34,514 bases of DNA from an uncultured Bacteroides sp. (GCA_947173895.1 CAMWGU010000027.1:1-34514), one strand, 5' to 3'; positions 21,862 to 31,475 are shown, counted from the first letter of the stretch. A program made the numbers and translations. The notes: a model not told the origin generated them from the letters alone.

Positions 21862-23166
21862 TCATTGGGCCAGCCATGCGTTTATTTGTGTCTTGATCTC
21901 TTCTTGTGTCGGAGTGTCGAAACTTCCGATGCGGGTGGTATGGCTTCCGCCGGGCAATACATACACTTTGATATTCTTCTTATTCTTCAGCCATGTGACG
22001 CCCGAAGCAGTCCAAGGATCATCTCCACCATAAATATAAATCATTTCGGGGTCATGCTTCTTTAGGAATTTCACTACCTTATTATATAGTGTCTTGTCAA
22101 ACGCAAGGGTTGACAGTTCGGTTGGCAGCATCACTTTGCGTAAATAGTCTTTGCTGCTCTTTATGGTCAGATACTTTTTAAAAGGCTTGATGTCATATCC
22201 ATAATAGCCCAGCTCCTTGGCCGCTTGTACATTGAAGGAGGGGTAGGGGGACTGTTCTGAGAAATAATCCGGTTCACAGATAGCGATGAAGTGGTTGAAC
22301 AAGATTGTATCGTTTGCTTCTGTTGCTGGAATTTTGTTTATCGGTGTTCCCCACTGCCATAAAGCAAATGAATATTCCAAGACATTGAAATCGTATGCCT
22401 CGGCAATAGGGATACGGAAAGTATACCCTTTGTCTGAACAATATTTCTCGAACATGGGGAGCAACTGGCTTTTCCGCTTCAGTATTTCCAGTTGGAAATC
22501 TTCCACCTGTTGGCGGTTCTCAAGAGTCGATACCTTTTGAGCAATGAACGGTTCGTGACGTCCGTCTTCCAACGACCGGTTAAGAGGGGCTACATATGGT
22601 ATGGAAATGTCTACATCGTCTGGAAAGAACGTGCGATAGAACATGGTTGTCTGTCCGCCTTTACTGATCCCGGTAGCTATCCATTTCTGCTCATACAGTT
22701 GCTTCAGAGTGGTAGTTACATGGTGTAAATCGTAAAGTGAGTTTTCAACTGTCAGGTAATCCCAGTTGCAAGGTTCCGGCATGGACTCGCCAAAATAGCG
22801 GTATTCCACAAAAACCAGATTAGCGTTCAATAGTTGAGATAATTCTTCTTTGTAGCGTGGATGAGTGGCATAACCGGCAGAATAGCCTTCAGTAACTAGT
22901 ACGGTGGGACGGTCGAAACCTGCATGCGAGAGGATGACCCTTTGCTTGAAACTTCCCTCCTCCGGATGATGTGGGTCCAGTAGCTGGTTGATGAAGAACA
23001 CATATTTTTCCGAGCATACATCACTTTGTAGCGGTTTAATATCACTGATGTCTGATAGATTTTGAAGTCTTTTCAGCAATTCGGTAGGGGCAGATGTAGC
23101 CCGTGATTGTAGAGGCAATAAGACGATCCATATCGCCCATAACATAAAAGCGTGCGTACGTTTCAT
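21862..23166 (-). CDS. S37-family (S28-like) serine aminopeptidase, exported
   Basis: The 434-residue product begins with a signal peptide (hydrophobic residues about 7-20, likely cut after SRATSA) and belongs to the tripeptidyl aminopeptidase group of alpha/beta hydrolases (S37, PS-10 type). The catalytic serine is at about 168 in TGISKGGQT, with the aspartate in YIYGGDDPWTASG and the histidine in LPGGSHTTRI. It would remove short peptides from the N-terminus of periplasmic or surface peptides. The gene is monocistronic and divergent from the methyltransferase-like gene; both have their own -7 box. Confidence 0.9.
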   Translation of the reverse strand: MKRTHAFMLWAIWIVLLPLQSRATSAPTELLKRLQNLSDISDIKPLQSDVCSEKYVFFINQLLDPHHPEEGSFKQRVILSHAGFDRPTVLVTEGYSAGYATHPRYKEELSQLLNANLVFVEYRYFGESMPEPCNWDYLTVENSLYDLHHVTTTLKQLYEQKWIATGISKGGQTTMFYRTFFPDDVDISIPYVAPLNRSLEDGRHEPFIAQKVSTLENRQQVEDFQLEILKRKSQLLPMFEKYCSDKGYTFRIPIAEAYDFNVLEYSFALWQWGTPINKIPATEANDTILFNHFIAICEPDYFSEQSPYPSFNVQAAKELGYYGYDIKPFKKYLTIKSSKDYLRKVMLPTELSTLAFDKTLYNKVVKFLKKHDPEMIYIYGGDDPWTASGVTWLKNKKNIKVYVLPGGSHTTRIGSFDTPTQEEIKTQINAWLAQ

Positions 23167-23199
23167 TATTTATAAATGGTTTAGTAACTAAATGGGTAA

Positions 23200-23207
23200 C
23201 AAAAATA
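23200..23207 (-). promoter_or_regulatory. -7 box for the S37-type peptidase
   Basis: TATTTTTG on the minus strand matches TAnnTTTG, 33 nt before the ATG at 23166. Confidence 0.6.
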
Positions 23208-23239
23208 GTATTTTATTTCGATATTGTCGGACAATCTTT

Positions 23240-23247
23240 TATCTTTG
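23240..23247 (+). promoter_or_regulatory. -7 box for the methyltransferase-like/adenosyltransferase operon
   Basis: TATCTTTG on the plus strand, 24 nt before the ATG at 23272. Confidence 0.68.
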
Positions 23248-23271
23248 TAATATATAATAAAGTTGAGAATT

Positions 23272-23895
23272 ATGTTTTTTCTTCATCGTATATGGAACTG
23301 GTGCAGTCGTTTTCGCTATCGTTGTGGTTACGGAGTACATTCTCCGTCCGATTTTTTTTTGATCACCTCTGTTATTTATGAAAGACATCATTACTATGCC
23401 TATCGGATGTTGCAAGCAAGGAAATTTCCCACTTATTTGCCACATTATCGAAGAAAAGTGAACCGTTTGTTGTTTCGGTTGGTTAATTATTTCAGACCAA
23501 AGTCTCTGATTGAAGTGGGAACTGGTAACGGAGCTTCTATCAGCTATATGCGGGCTGCATGTCGCACCATGGAATCGATCACTTTGAAAGGCACCAATTG
23601 GACGAAAACTTCCCGGCAACTGGAAGAGAAACTGTCGGACATGCGTACACTAGACTGTTTACACATAGGCTATACTCCTTTTTATAGAGAAGTTTTTGAA
23701 CAGGCGCTTCCCTATGTCGGGTCTCATAGTTGCTTTATTATCGGTGGCATTCATGATTCGAAGCAGAAACGAGATTGGTGGAAACAAATTGTAGCGAGCG
23801 AAGCAACCGTTATTACTCTTGATTTGTATGACATAGGACTGGTTTTTTTTGATAAAGCAAGATATAAACAACATTATATTGTCAATTTCTTATAG
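23272..23895 (+). CDS. SAM-dependent methyltransferase-like protein
   Basis: The 207-residue product has one clear sign of a class I methyltransferase: the SAM loop [11 protein letters not shown] at about residues 80-90. The N-terminal [20 protein letters not shown] is typical of a conserved Bacteroidetes family. No substrate motif is seen, and the region after the loop is poorly conserved. It starts at ATG 23272 (an upstream TTG at 23263 is less likely) and is followed after 7 nt by the cobalamin adenosyltransferase, so they are probably cotranscribed. Confidence 0.75.
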   Translation: MFFLHRIWNWCSRFRYRCGYGVHSPSDFFLITSVIYERHHYYAYRMLQARKFPTYLPHYRRKVNRLLFRLVNYFRPKSLIEVGTGNGASISYMRAACRTMESITLKGTNWTKTSRQLEEKLSDMRTLDCLHIGYTPFYREVFEQALPYVGSHSCFIIGGIHDSKQKRDWWKQIVASEATVITLDLYDIGLVFFDKARYKQHYIVNFL

Positions 23896-23902
23896 TCGGA
23901 CC

Positions 23903-24466
23903 ATGAAGAAAAGTATGATATACACCAAAACGGGTGATAAAGGAACTACATCGTTGGTAGGTGGTACCCGGGTATCGAAGACGCACATACGACTGGAAGC
24001 GTATGGCACAGTAGATGAATTGAACTCCCACTTGGGATTGTTGCAAACTTATTTGACGGATGAGGCGGACAAAAAAACTATTTTTTGTGTGCAGAATAAA
24101 TTATTTTCCGTTGGTTCCTATTTGGCAACTGATCAGACACAGACCAAACTGCGTGTGGAAAGCCGTGTGACGGATGAAGATATTCGGATGTTGGAACAGG
24201 CGATTGATACTATCGATAATGAGCTTCCTCCTCTGAAGGCATTTATTCTGCCGGGAGGTGGACGTGGAGCTGCTGTTTGCCATGTTTGTCGGACAGTGTG
24301 CCGTCGTGCCGAGCGGCGTATTCTTGCGTTGGCCGAGGAATGTGAAATGGATGCCTGTATAACGGCATTTGTCAATCGCTTGTCTGATTATTTATTCATT
24401 TTAGCCCGAAAGTTAAATCATTTAACAGGGATGGATGAAATTTATTGGGATAAAAGTTGCAAATGA
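23903..24466 (+). CDS. Cob(I)alamin adenosyltransferase, PduO type
   Basis: The 187-residue product has all PduO-type signatures: [15 protein letters not shown] near the N-terminus for ATP binding, [23 protein letters not shown] and [15 protein letters not shown]. It transfers adenosyl from ATP to reduced cobalamin to give adenosylcobalamin, the cofactor of methylmalonyl-CoA mutase in the propionate route. The ATG at 23903 is used; the frame extends back into the upstream gene. It is 2.2 kb after the propionyl-CoA carboxylase operon, so functional linkage is plausible. Confidence 0.94.
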   Translation: MKKSMIYTKTGDKGTTSLVGGTRVSKTHIRLEAYGTVDELNSHLGLLQTYLTDEADKKTIFCVQNKLFSVGSYLATDQTQTKLRVESRVTDEDIRMLEQAIDTIDNELPPLKAFILPGGGRGAAVCHVCRTVCRRAERRILALAEECEMDACITAFVNRLSDYLFILARKLNHLTGMDEIYWDKSCK

Positions 24467-24478
24467 GATAATTTATTA

Positions 24479-24486
24479 TACTTTTG
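24479..24486 (+). promoter_or_regulatory. -7 box for the DUF2795 gene
   Basis: TACTTTTG matches TAnnTTTG and lies 50 nt before the ATG at 24537. Confidence 0.6.
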
Positions 24487-24536
24487 CGACTGATTAAAGA
24501 ATAAAGAAAAAGCATTTACTTAAAAATAGAAAGATT

Positions 24537-24758
24537 ATGTACTGGACATTAGAATTGGCCTCGAAGTTAGAGGATGCTCCCTGGCCTGCTACAAAGGATG
24601 AGTTGATTGACTATGCCATGCGTTCGGGTGCTCCGTTAGAAGTGATTGAAAACTTGCAGGAGATGGAAGACGAAGGCGAAATCTATGAAAGTATAGAAGA
24701 TATTTGGCCGGATTATCCCAGCAAAGAGGATTTCTTCTTCAACGAAGAGGAGTATTAA
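24537..24758 (+). CDS. DUF2795 small acidic protein
   Basis: The 73-residue product is very acidic and matches the DUF2795 type: WPATKDELIDYAMRSGAPLE then VIENLQEMEDEGEIYESIED. No function is known. It has its own promoter box and stands alone between the adenosyltransferase and an outer-membrane protein. Confidence 0.85.
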   Translation: MYWTLELASKLEDAPWPATKDELIDYAMRSGAPLEVIENLQEMEDEGEIYESIEDIWPDYPSKEDFFFNEEEY

Positions 24759-24786
24759 ATCCAAGTAGTAATGCATTAAATGCCAG

Positions 24787-24817
24787 CGCGACAGACAATA
24801 TTGGATTATCTGTCGCG
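24787..24817 (+). terminator. Hairpin after the DUF2795 gene
   Basis: CGCGACAGA (24787-24795) and TCTGTCGCG (24809-24817) form a perfect 9-bp stem with a 13-nt loop, 29 nt after the stop. There is no clean T-run, so termination is likely but not certain. The rest of the gap to 25003 has no gene besides the promoter at 24971. Confidence 0.6.
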
Positions 24818-24970
24818 TTGTTACGTTTGGCCTTATATCCAGGATACTTTATGTCCGCCATGCGAACGGGCGGTAGAACCATTGCCCATAGACCGATGTT
24901 CTGAATGAAAGCTTCGTGGCTCATGAACAGATTTCTTGATAGATTGAACATTATACATGAAAAAAGTGTT

Positions 24971-24978
24971 TATCTTTG
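24971..24978 (+). promoter_or_regulatory. -7 box for the outer-membrane protein gene
   Basis: TATCTTTG, 25 nt before the ATG at 25004. Confidence 0.72.
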
Positions 24979-25003
24979 CGGCGTAAACTAAAAAGATGCA
25001 AAC

Positions 25004-25585
25004 ATGAAAAAAATTATTAGCGTATTGATGGTGGCAGTATGTTTAATGATGGCTGCTCCTGTTCAGGCTCAGTTACATTTAGGTGTAAAGGGTGGGCTGA
25101 ACCTATCAAAGGTAAGTTTCTCAAAGTCTGATTGGAAAGGAGACAATAAGACAGGCTGGTTTGTTGGTCCGATGGCTGAATTTACATTGCCTATTGTCGG
25201 AATAGGTGCGGATGTCGCTGCGCTTTATTCGCAGACGGATTTGGCCGCAAAAGGTTACGAGGTAGATGCAAAGCTGAAAACCATAGAGATTCCGGTGAAT
25301 CTGAAATGGTCTTTTGGCATGGGCAGCATGCTGGGGGCCTATATTGCGGCTGGACCTCAGTTTGGCTTCAATATTGGCAATAAAAACGGTTTCATGGATT
25401 ATGAACTGAAGAAACATAATACTACGTTCAATGTGGGTGCTGGTTTGAAGTTGATCCGCCATTTGCAATTGGGTGTGAATTACAACTTTGCATTGAGCCA
25501 TACGGCCACCATCGATGTGAATGAGTACGAAACAATCAAGATCAAGAATAATACTTGGCAGGTATCGTTGGCCTATTTGTTCTAA
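25004..25585 (+). CDS. Outer-membrane beta-barrel protein, PorT/OmpW-like
   Basis: The 193-residue product has a signal peptide (about residues 1-22, ending PVQAQ) followed by alternating hydrophobic and polar strands beginning LHLGVKGGLNLSKVSF, typical of small eight-stranded barrels of the porin-family/PorT-like group in Bacteroidetes. It ends in a strand with aromatic last residues (WQVSLAYLF), as expected for insertion by BAM. The role is unknown; many members are general outer-membrane proteins. It has its own promoter and terminator. Confidence 0.88.
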   Translation: MKKIISVLMVAVCLMMAAPVQAQLHLGVKGGLNLSKVSFSKSDWKGDNKTGWFVGPMAEFTLPIVGIGADVAALYSQTDLAAKGYEVDAKLKTIEIPVNLKWSFGMGSMLGAYIAAGPQFGFNIGNKNGFMDYELKKHNTTFNVGAGLKLIRHLQLGVNYNFALSHTATIDVNEYETIKIKNNTWQVSLAYLF

Positions 25586-25607
25586 GCGTACTCATTTAAT
25601 AAAAGAT

Positions 25608-25643
25608 AAAAAGGAGACATTCTTCACAGAGTGTCTCCTTTTT
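25608..25643 (+). terminator. Rho-independent terminator of the outer-membrane protein gene
   Basis: A 12-bp stem (25608-25619 and 25632-25643) whose right arm ends in a T-run. The -7 box of priA begins 3 nt later. Confidence 0.9.
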
Positions 25644-25645
25644 TG

Positions 25646-25653
25646 TAATTTTG
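25646..25653 (+). promoter_or_regulatory. -7 box directly before priA
   Basis: TAATTTTG matches TAnnTTTG; its last base is only 4 nt before the ATG at 25658, so a transcript from it would be leaderless or nearly so. Confidence 0.5.
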
Positions 25654-25657
25654 TGTC

Positions 25658-28120
25658 ATGAAAAAATTCGTAGATGTCATAGTGCCTTTGCCGATAGCCA
25701 ATCAATATACTTATTCTCTTCCTCAGGAAATGGAGGAAATGGTACAGATAGGTTGCAGGGTGGTGGTGCCGTTTGGAAGGAAAAAGTTCTATACGGCCAT
25801 AGTAACCCATGTGCATTACTCGGCTCCAGAAGGATATGAGACGAAAGATTTATGTGAGGTCTTGGATTCGTCTCCTGTATTGCTGCCTGAACAATATGAG
25901 TTCTGGCAATGGCTGTCGGATTATTATCTGTGTACGTTGGGAGATGTGTATAAAGCAGCCATTCCGTCGGGAATGAAGCTGGAAAGCGAGACATTGGTAG
26001 AATACAATCCCGACTTTGAGGCCACTGTCCCCTTGCCAGAGAAAGAACAGACGATTCTGGACTTATTGAGCCGGGATCCGGAGCAGTGCATCACTCAGTT
26101 GGAGAAGGCTAGCGGACTGAAGAATGTGCTGACTGTTATCAAATCATTGTTGGATAAAGAGGCTATTTTTGTCAAAGAAGAACTGAAACGTAACTACAAG
26201 TCACGTACCGAGGCGAGGGTGAAACTGGCAAACGGAGAAGCCGATGAGGCTTACTTGGAACAATTGTTCAATGACTTGTCGCGGGTCCCAAAGCAGTTGG
26301 CTGCATTAATGAAATATGTGGAATTGTCGGGATGGACATCCAAAGGATGTGCCTTGAAAGAGGTGACGAAGAAGGAGTTGCTGGAGAAGTCGGGCATTTC
26401 TACTTCCGTCCTGAATGGCTTGATTGAGAAAAAAATAATGGAAGTTTACCATCAAGAGGTGGGAAGACTGGATAAACGAACATGGCCCCTCGGTGATATA
26501 AACCCGTTGAATGCTGCACAACAGCAGGCTTATAGCGATATTCTTCAATGTTTTAGAGAGAAAAATGTATGTCTGCTCCATGGGGTTACGTCCAGCGGCA
26601 AGACGGAGATCTACATTCATCTCATTCAGAAAGCACTGAGCGCGGGAAAGCAGGTCTTGTATCTACTGCCCGAAATAGCATTGACCACTCAGATTACCGA
26701 ACGTTTGAAAAGAGTGTTCGGCCATCGGTTGGGCATCTATCATTCCAAGTTCCCGGATGCCGAGCGGGTAGAGATCTGGCAAAAACAACTGAAAGAAGAA
26801 AGCTACGATGTGATTCTAGGAGTCCGTTCCTCCATCTTTTTGCCTTTCCGTAAGTTGGGCTTGGTTATAGTAGACGAGGAACACGAGAATACGTATAAAC
26901 AGCAAGATCCTGCCCCACGCTATCATGCCCGTAGTTCGGCCATCATGCTGGCATCTATGTTCAAGGCGAAAGTGTTATTGGGGACAGCTACTCCCTGTGT
27001 GGAGACTTATTTTAATGCCACTTCGGGCAAATATGGTTTGGTGGAACTGAAGGAACGATATAAAGAACTTCAGCTTCCTCAAATCGATTTGGTCGATATT
27101 AAGGAACTGACGCACCAAAAACGGATGCAAGGACCTTTCTCACCAACACTGGTCAGGCAAATAAAAGATGCATTGAACCGCAAGGAACAGGTCATTTTGT
27201 TTCAAAACCGTCGCGGGTTTGCCCCGATGATAGAATGCCACACTTGCGGTTGGGTTCCCCGATGCAAGAATTGTGATGTGAGCTTGACTTACCATAAAGG
27301 GCTGAACCAACTTACCTGCCATTATTGTGGATATACCTATCAAGTGCCCCGTTCCTGTCCGGCATGTGGCGGAGTGGAACTGATGCATCGGGGATTCGGT
27401 ACAGAACGCATTGAAGATGATATAAAGCTGCTATTTCCCGAAGCCAAAGTAGCCCGGATGGATTTGGATACTACTCGTACGCGGACGGCATACGAGAAAA
27501 TTATTGCCGATTTCCAACAGGGAAGGACCGATATATTGATAGGCACCCAAATGGTGTCCAAGGGATTGGATTTCGATCATGTCAGTGTGGTGGGAATACT
27601 GAATGCGGATACCATGCTGAATTTCCCGGATTTTCGGAGTTATGAGCGTGCTTTCCAACTGATGGCCCAGGTGGCTGGCCGGGCCGGCCGTAAAAACAAA
27701 CAGGGACTGGTCATTCTTCAGACCAAGTCGCCGGACTTGCCGGTGGTTCATCAAGTAATCCGAAATGACTATGAACAGTTGTATTATGACCAGTTGGCAG
27801 AGCGGCAAATGTTTAAATATCCACCCTATTACCGCCTGATTTATGTCTATTTGAAACATCGAAAAGAAGACGTATTGGATTTGGCAGCGGATGCGATGGC
27901 GGCCTGGCTTCGTGCCGGATTGGGCGACAGGGTGTTGGGGCCAGACAAACCGCCGGTGGCCCGTATACAGACTTTGTTCATCAAGAAAATGATTATAAAG
28001 GTGGAGCAAAATGCTTCTATGGCGAAGGTGCGCCACTATTTGCTGGCCGTGCAGCGCGCCATGGGGGAAGACGAACGTTTTCGCTCCTTGGTAGTATATT
28101 ATGATGTAGATCCGCAATAA
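25658..28120 (+). CDS. priA: Primosomal protein N' (replication restart helicase)
   Basis: The 820-residue product is a complete PriA. The N-terminal DNA-binding domain (VIVPLPIANQYTYSLP) is followed by a superfamily-2 helicase with Walker A HGVTSSGKTEIY at about residue 309 and the DEEH box VDEEHENTYKQ. The cysteine zinc cluster is at about 528-575 (CHTCGWVPRCKNCD and CHYCGYTYQVPRSCPACG). After it come DLDTTRTRTAYE and QVAGRAGR motifs. PriA rebuilds the replisome at stalled forks. The start is fixed by the ATG 12 nt after the outer-membrane gene terminator. Confidence 0.97.
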   Translation: MKKFVDVIVPLPIANQYTYSLPQEMEEMVQIGCRVVVPFGRKKFYTAIVTHVHYSAPEGYETKDLCEVLDSSPVLLPEQYEFWQWLSDYYLCTLGDVYKAAIPSGMKLESETLVEYNPDFEATVPLPEKEQTILDLLSRDPEQCITQLEKASGLKNVLTVIKSLLDKEAIFVKEELKRNYKSRTEARVKLANGEADEAYLEQLFNDLSRVPKQLAALMKYVELSGWTSKGCALKEVTKKELLEKSGISTSVLNGLIEKKIMEVYHQEVGRLDKRTWPLGDINPLNAAQQQAYSDILQCFREKNVCLLHGVTSSGKTEIYIHLIQKALSAGKQVLYLLPEIALTTQITERLKRVFGHRLGIYHSKFPDAERVEIWQKQLKEESYDVILGVRSSIFLPFRKLGLVIVDEEHENTYKQQDPAPRYHARSSAIMLASMFKAKVLLGTATPCVETYFNATSGKYGLVELKERYKELQLPQIDLVDIKELTHQKRMQGPFSPTLVRQIKDALNRKEQVILFQNRRGFAPMIECHTCGWVPRCKNCDVSLTYHKGLNQLTCHYCGYTYQVPRSCPACGGVELMHRGFGTERIEDDIKLLFPEAKVARMDLDTTRTRTAYEKIIADFQQGRTDILIGTQMVSKGLDFDHVSVVGILNADTMLNFPDFRSYERAFQLMAQVAGRAGRKNKQGLVILQTKSPDLPVVHQVIRNDYEQLYYDQLAERQMFKYPPYYRLIYVYLKHRKEDVLDLAADAMAAWLRAGLGDRVLGPDKPPVARIQTLFIKKMIIKVEQNASMAKVRHYLLAVQRAMGEDERFRSLVVYYDVDPQ

Positions 28121-28170
28121 CTCCGTATATACGGGAACATTGGTTCTATATCGGCTTAAAAACTGGAAAA

Positions 28171-28881
28171 ATGAAGATAGAATTAGACGTGCATACCCAC
28201 ACTGTTGCTAGTGGGCACGCATTCAGCACCTTACAGGAAATGGCGCAGGCAGCTGCCGCCAAAGGACTGAAAGTATTGGGGATAACGGAACATTCGTCCG
28301 GTATTCCCGGCACATGTCATCCCATTTATTTCAGAAACTTGCATGTTGTTCCCCGCCAGATGTATGGCGTCGAACTGTTGCTAGGAGCTGAAATCAATAT
28401 CTTGGATGGAAAAGGAAACCTTGATATGGATGAAGGCTATATGAAAATGCTGGATATCCGCATTGCAGGGATTCATTCTCTCTGCTATGAATGCGGGACT
28501 GCGGAAGAAAATACGTATGGGATGGTGCAGGTTATCAGTAATCCGTATATCCATATCATCAGTCATCCCGGTGATGGTACGGCGGCATTGCATTTTGAAC
28601 CGATGGTTCGGGCGGCCAAGGAACATCACACCCTGCTGGAGATAAATAACAGCTCGCTGAAACCTGTCCGTAACAAACCGGCTGCCTGCGAGAACAATCT
28701 CACTATACTTCGTTTGTGCAAACAATACGAAGTGCCGGTTATTTTGGGGAGCGATGCACATATATCTTTCGATATAGCCCGTTATGACCACCTGTATGAA
28801 TTGTTGCAGTTTGTCGAGTTTCCCGAGAGCCTGATTATGAACCGTGATGTGAAATTATTTAAAGAATACCTTCAAATTTAG
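28171..28881 (+). CDS. PHP-domain phosphatase/phosphoesterase (YcdX-like)
   Basis: The 236-residue product has the PHP metal motifs: DVHTHTVASGHAFST (His8, His10), ITEHSSGIPG, GAEINILD, IISHPGD, and the final GSDAHISFDIARYD. Family members bind two or three metals and hydrolyse phosphate esters; the E. coli relative YcdX affects swarming, with unknown substrate. It is followed after 7 nt by the tyrosine phosphatase gene, probably as an operon. Confidence 0.9.
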   Translation: MKIELDVHTHTVASGHAFSTLQEMAQAAAAKGLKVLGITEHSSGIPGTCHPIYFRNLHVVPRQMYGVELLLGAEINILDGKGNLDMDEGYMKMLDIRIAGIHSLCYECGTAEENTYGMVQVISNPYIHIISHPGDGTAALHFEPMVRAAKEHHTLLEINNSSLKPVRNKPAACENNLTILRLCKQYEVPVILGSDAHISFDIARYDHLYELLQFVEFPESLIMNRDVKLFKEYLQI

Positions 28882-28888
28882 ACTGTAG

Positions 28889-29359
28889 ATGAAACGAATA
28901 CTTTTTGTCTGTTTGGGCAATATTTGCAGATCTTCTTCGGCCGAGGAAGTGATGCGTACCCTTATAAAGGAAAAGGGACTGGAAAACGAGATCGAAGTTG
29001 ATTCGGCAGGCATCCTGAGCTATCATCAGGGAGAACTGCCCGACAGCCGTATGCGGATGCATGCTTCTCGCCGGGGGTATAATCTGATTCACCGGTCGCG
29101 TCCGGTCCGTACGGAAGATTTTTATCTTTTTGATATGATCATCGGCATGGACGACCGGAATATAGAAGACCTGACAGAGCGTGCTCCCGATTTGGAAACG
29201 GAGAAGAAAATCTGTCGCATGACAGATTTTTGCCGTACCAAGGTGGTGGATCATGTGCCCGATCCTTATTATGGCGGCGCGCAGGGATTTGAAAATGTGC
29301 TCGACATATTGGAAGACGCCTGCGTGGGGTTGCTTACTTTTTTAGTTCCGGATAACTGA
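28889..29359 (+). CDS. Low-molecular-weight protein tyrosine phosphatase
   Basis: The 156-residue product carries the active-site loop CLGNICRS at residues 8-15 (Cys8, Arg14) and the general acid Asp at about 125 in VPDPYYGGAQGFENV. It removes phosphate from phosphotyrosine; in related bacteria such enzymes pair with a capsule tyrosine kinase, but none is seen here. Its last 26 nt overlap the end of the convergent HD gene. Confidence 0.94.
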   Translation: MKRILFVCLGNICRSSSAEEVMRTLIKEKGLENEIEVDSAGILSYHQGELPDSRMRMHASRRGYNLIHRSRPVRTEDFYLFDMIIGMDDRNIEDLTERAPDLETEKKICRMTDFCRTKVVDHVPDPYYGGAQGFENVLDILEDACVGLLTFLVPDN

Positions 29360-31391
29360 TGCGGGTGTGATACATTGTTTTCAGTTTTTCCTTGAAAAGC
29401 GCTTTGATCAGAGCTATGTCCTTGAATGTGATGGGACATTCCTTGAAATAACCTTCGGACACTTGTGTGTCAATAATCTTTTCCACCAATGTGCTGATGC
29501 TTTCCTCCGTATATTCCGGCAGACTGCGTGAGGCAGCCTCCACAGAATCCGCCATCATCAGAATGGCCTGCTCTTTGGTGAACGGATTGGGACCGGGATA
29601 GCGGAATTTGTCCGGATCTACCTCTTCGTCAGGATGTTCATTTTTGTATGAGATGTAGAAATACTTGGTCAATCCCTTCCCGTGATGAGTGCTGATAAAG
29701 TCTTTGATAACTTTGGGCAGGTTGTGTTTCTCCGCCAGTTTCAGGCCATCGGTGATGTGGCTGATTATGACTTGTGCGCTCTGTTCGTGGTTCAGGCTCT
29801 TATGCGGATTTACTCCCGACTGATTTTCGGTGAAGAAAGCCGGGTTCATCATCTTGCCTATATCATGATATAGTGCGCCGGTACGCACCAATTGGCTTTT
29901 GCCCCCGATTTTATGTGCCGCAGCCGCAGCTAGGTTGGCCATTTGCAGCGAGTGTTGGAATGTGCCCGGAGCCACTTCGGACATTTCCCTGAGGAGGCTG
30001 TTGTTGATGTTGGACAATTCTACCAGTGTCACGTCCGAAGTGAAGCCGAACGTTTTTTCCAGCAGGAACAACAACGGATAGGCAAACAATAACAAAATGC
30101 CGTTGATCATAAAATAGATGTACATGCGCGTATTCAGTTTGGTCAGGTCGTCCTCGTGAATCAATTCGAAGGCGAAATACAATAGGGCATAGCTGATAAA
30201 CACAATCAAGGCCGTTCGCAGTAATTGTGACCGTTGCGACAGTTCCCTCAGGCTGTAGATGGACATCATGCCTGCCACCACTTGCAGCAGGATGAATTCA
30301 TGCGGGAAGCGCAGGGTGATGGAGCAGAGCAGAATGATGGTGATATGGGTGATAAATGCCGTTCGCGAATCAAGGAAAACACGTACGATAATGGGGACCA
30401 TGGCAAATGGAACCAGATAAATGCTCGACAGGTTTTGTTCTACGATGACAGATGCTACAACGGGAAAAAACACAATCAGTGCAAACAGCAAGGTAAGTGT
30501 GCCCCGCCGTTCGTAGTAGTCGGATCGAAACAATTCCAGATAGGTCATGAAGCAAAACAGGAAAATCCCTACATATAGCAGTTGACCGGCCAGAGTCAGT
30601 CTTTTTTCTTGTGCAGTCTCGCTTCTTTTCTCCCATTCTTTGCGCAAGGATTCTAATATGTTGTAAGTATGCTTGTCCACTATTTCTCCGCGGTCTATGA
30701 TCTTTTGTCCGTTCAGCACAAAACCGTTTGCCCATGAAATGTTGGAGAGCAGGTCCTTTTGCGCGGTTTCCGATTTTTCCTCATCGTATATCAGGTTGGA
30801 TGTAATGTAGTTGTTCAGGTTGCATTGTTGCAATATCTTTTTCTTGTAATGAACCGTATCTGCGTTCAGCAGGTATTCGTATGCTTCCTTTCCGGTGTAC
30901 AATTGGGCCACAAAACGGCTTGTCGCTATGTTTTTGTCCACTAGTTGTATGGCCACGATACTGTCTTCCTCCAGTCGTTTCAGATCATTGCCTGCAATGA
31001 TTCCGTTTTCATACAATAATTTCAGCATGCGTTCTACGTAGCGCACATAATCCGTTCCCGGCATCAGATGGCGCAAAGTCTTACTGTAGTCGTCTCGCAG
31101 TTTGGCCACTATTTTTTTCTCCACCTCTTTATCTACTTGGAAGTAGGGTTGGTATTCTGCCAGAATACTGTCCTGCTCTTTTTGCACCTGTAAATCGTTT
31201 TTATAGATGGGGAAATCGAAGGAAGCTTGCAGCAGTCCGTATTTCCAAGGCTTGTTGATGTCAAATTGATAGCTGAACTTTCTTCCGTTGGGCAGAAAGT
31301 ACACAATAATGGATATGGTTGCAATGAAAATAAGTCCTTTATAAATCAAATTTCTATATGAAAATTGTCTTCTTGTCTTCAAACTGTTCAT
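29334..31391 (-). CDS. 7TM-HD protein (PgpH-like cyclic-di-AMP phosphodiesterase family)
   Basis: The 685-residue product has one N-terminal membrane segment (about residues 20-38), a long periplasmic region (about 40-280) as in 7TM-7TMR-HDED proteins, a cluster of seven or so membrane helices (about 285-450), and a cytoplasmic HD domain with [28 protein letters not shown] at about 508, and [12 protein letters not shown]. Such proteins hydrolyse cyclic di-AMP. The ATG at 31391 is chosen because the longer start at 31415 lies in the palindrome shared with the gltX side. Direct proof of substrate is lacking. Confidence 0.92.
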   Translation of the reverse strand: MNSLKTRRQFSYRNLIYKGLIFIATISIIVYFLPNGRKFSYQFDINKPWKYGLLQASFDFPIYKNDLQVQKEQDSILAEYQPYFQVDKEVEKKIVAKLRDDYSKTLRHLMPGTDYVRYVERMLKLLYENGIIAGNDLKRLEEDSIVAIQLVDKNIATSRFVAQLYTGKEAYEYLLNADTVHYKKKILQQCNLNNYITSNLIYDEEKSETAQKDLLSNISWANGFVLNGQKIIDRGEIVDKHTYNILESLRKEWEKRSETAQEKRLTLAGQLLYVGIFLFCFMTYLELFRSDYYERRGTLTLLFALIVFFPVVASVIVEQNLSSIYLVPFAMVPIIVRVFLDSRTAFITHITIILLCSITLRFPHEFILLQVVAGMMSIYSLRELSQRSQLLRTALIVFISYALLYFAFELIHEDDLTKLNTRMYIYFMINGILLLFAYPLLFLLEKTFGFTSDVTLVELSNINNSLLREMSEVAPGTFQHSLQMANLAAAAAHKIGGKSQLVRTGALYHDIGKMMNPAFFTENQSGVNPHKSLNHEQSAQVIISHITDGLKLAEKHNLPKVIKDFISTHHGKGLTKYFYISYKNEHPDEEVDPDKFRYPGPNPFTKEQAILMMADSVEAASRSLPEYTEESISTLVEKIIDTQVSEGYFKECPITFKDIALIKALFKEKLKTMYHTRISYPELKK

Positions 31392-31403
31392 AGCCTTAAT
31401 TAT

Positions 31404-31417
31404 TTTTGCGCGCAAAA
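31404..31417. promoter_or_regulatory. 14-bp palindrome between the divergent HD gene and gltX
   Basis: TTTTGCGCGCAAAA is a perfect palindrome 13 nt upstream of the HD gene ATG. It also completes a plus-strand TATTTTTG box (31401-31408). It could be an operator. Confidence 0.5.
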
Positions 31418-31442
31418 TACAAAAAAATCGGGAAATTTAGAT

Positions 31443-31450
31443 TACTTTTG
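31443..31450 (+). promoter_or_regulatory. -7 box for gltX
   Basis: TACTTTTG matches TAnnTTTG and lies 25 nt before the ATG at 31476. Confidence 0.65.
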
Positions 31451-31475
31451 CAACGTATTTTTATATAAAACAACA

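Noticed and set aside
24739-24951. Minus-strand frame of 70 codons between the DUF2795 and outer-membrane genes.
   Set aside because: It overlaps the end of the DUF2795 gene and the hairpin at 24787-24817, and has no promoter or family signal.
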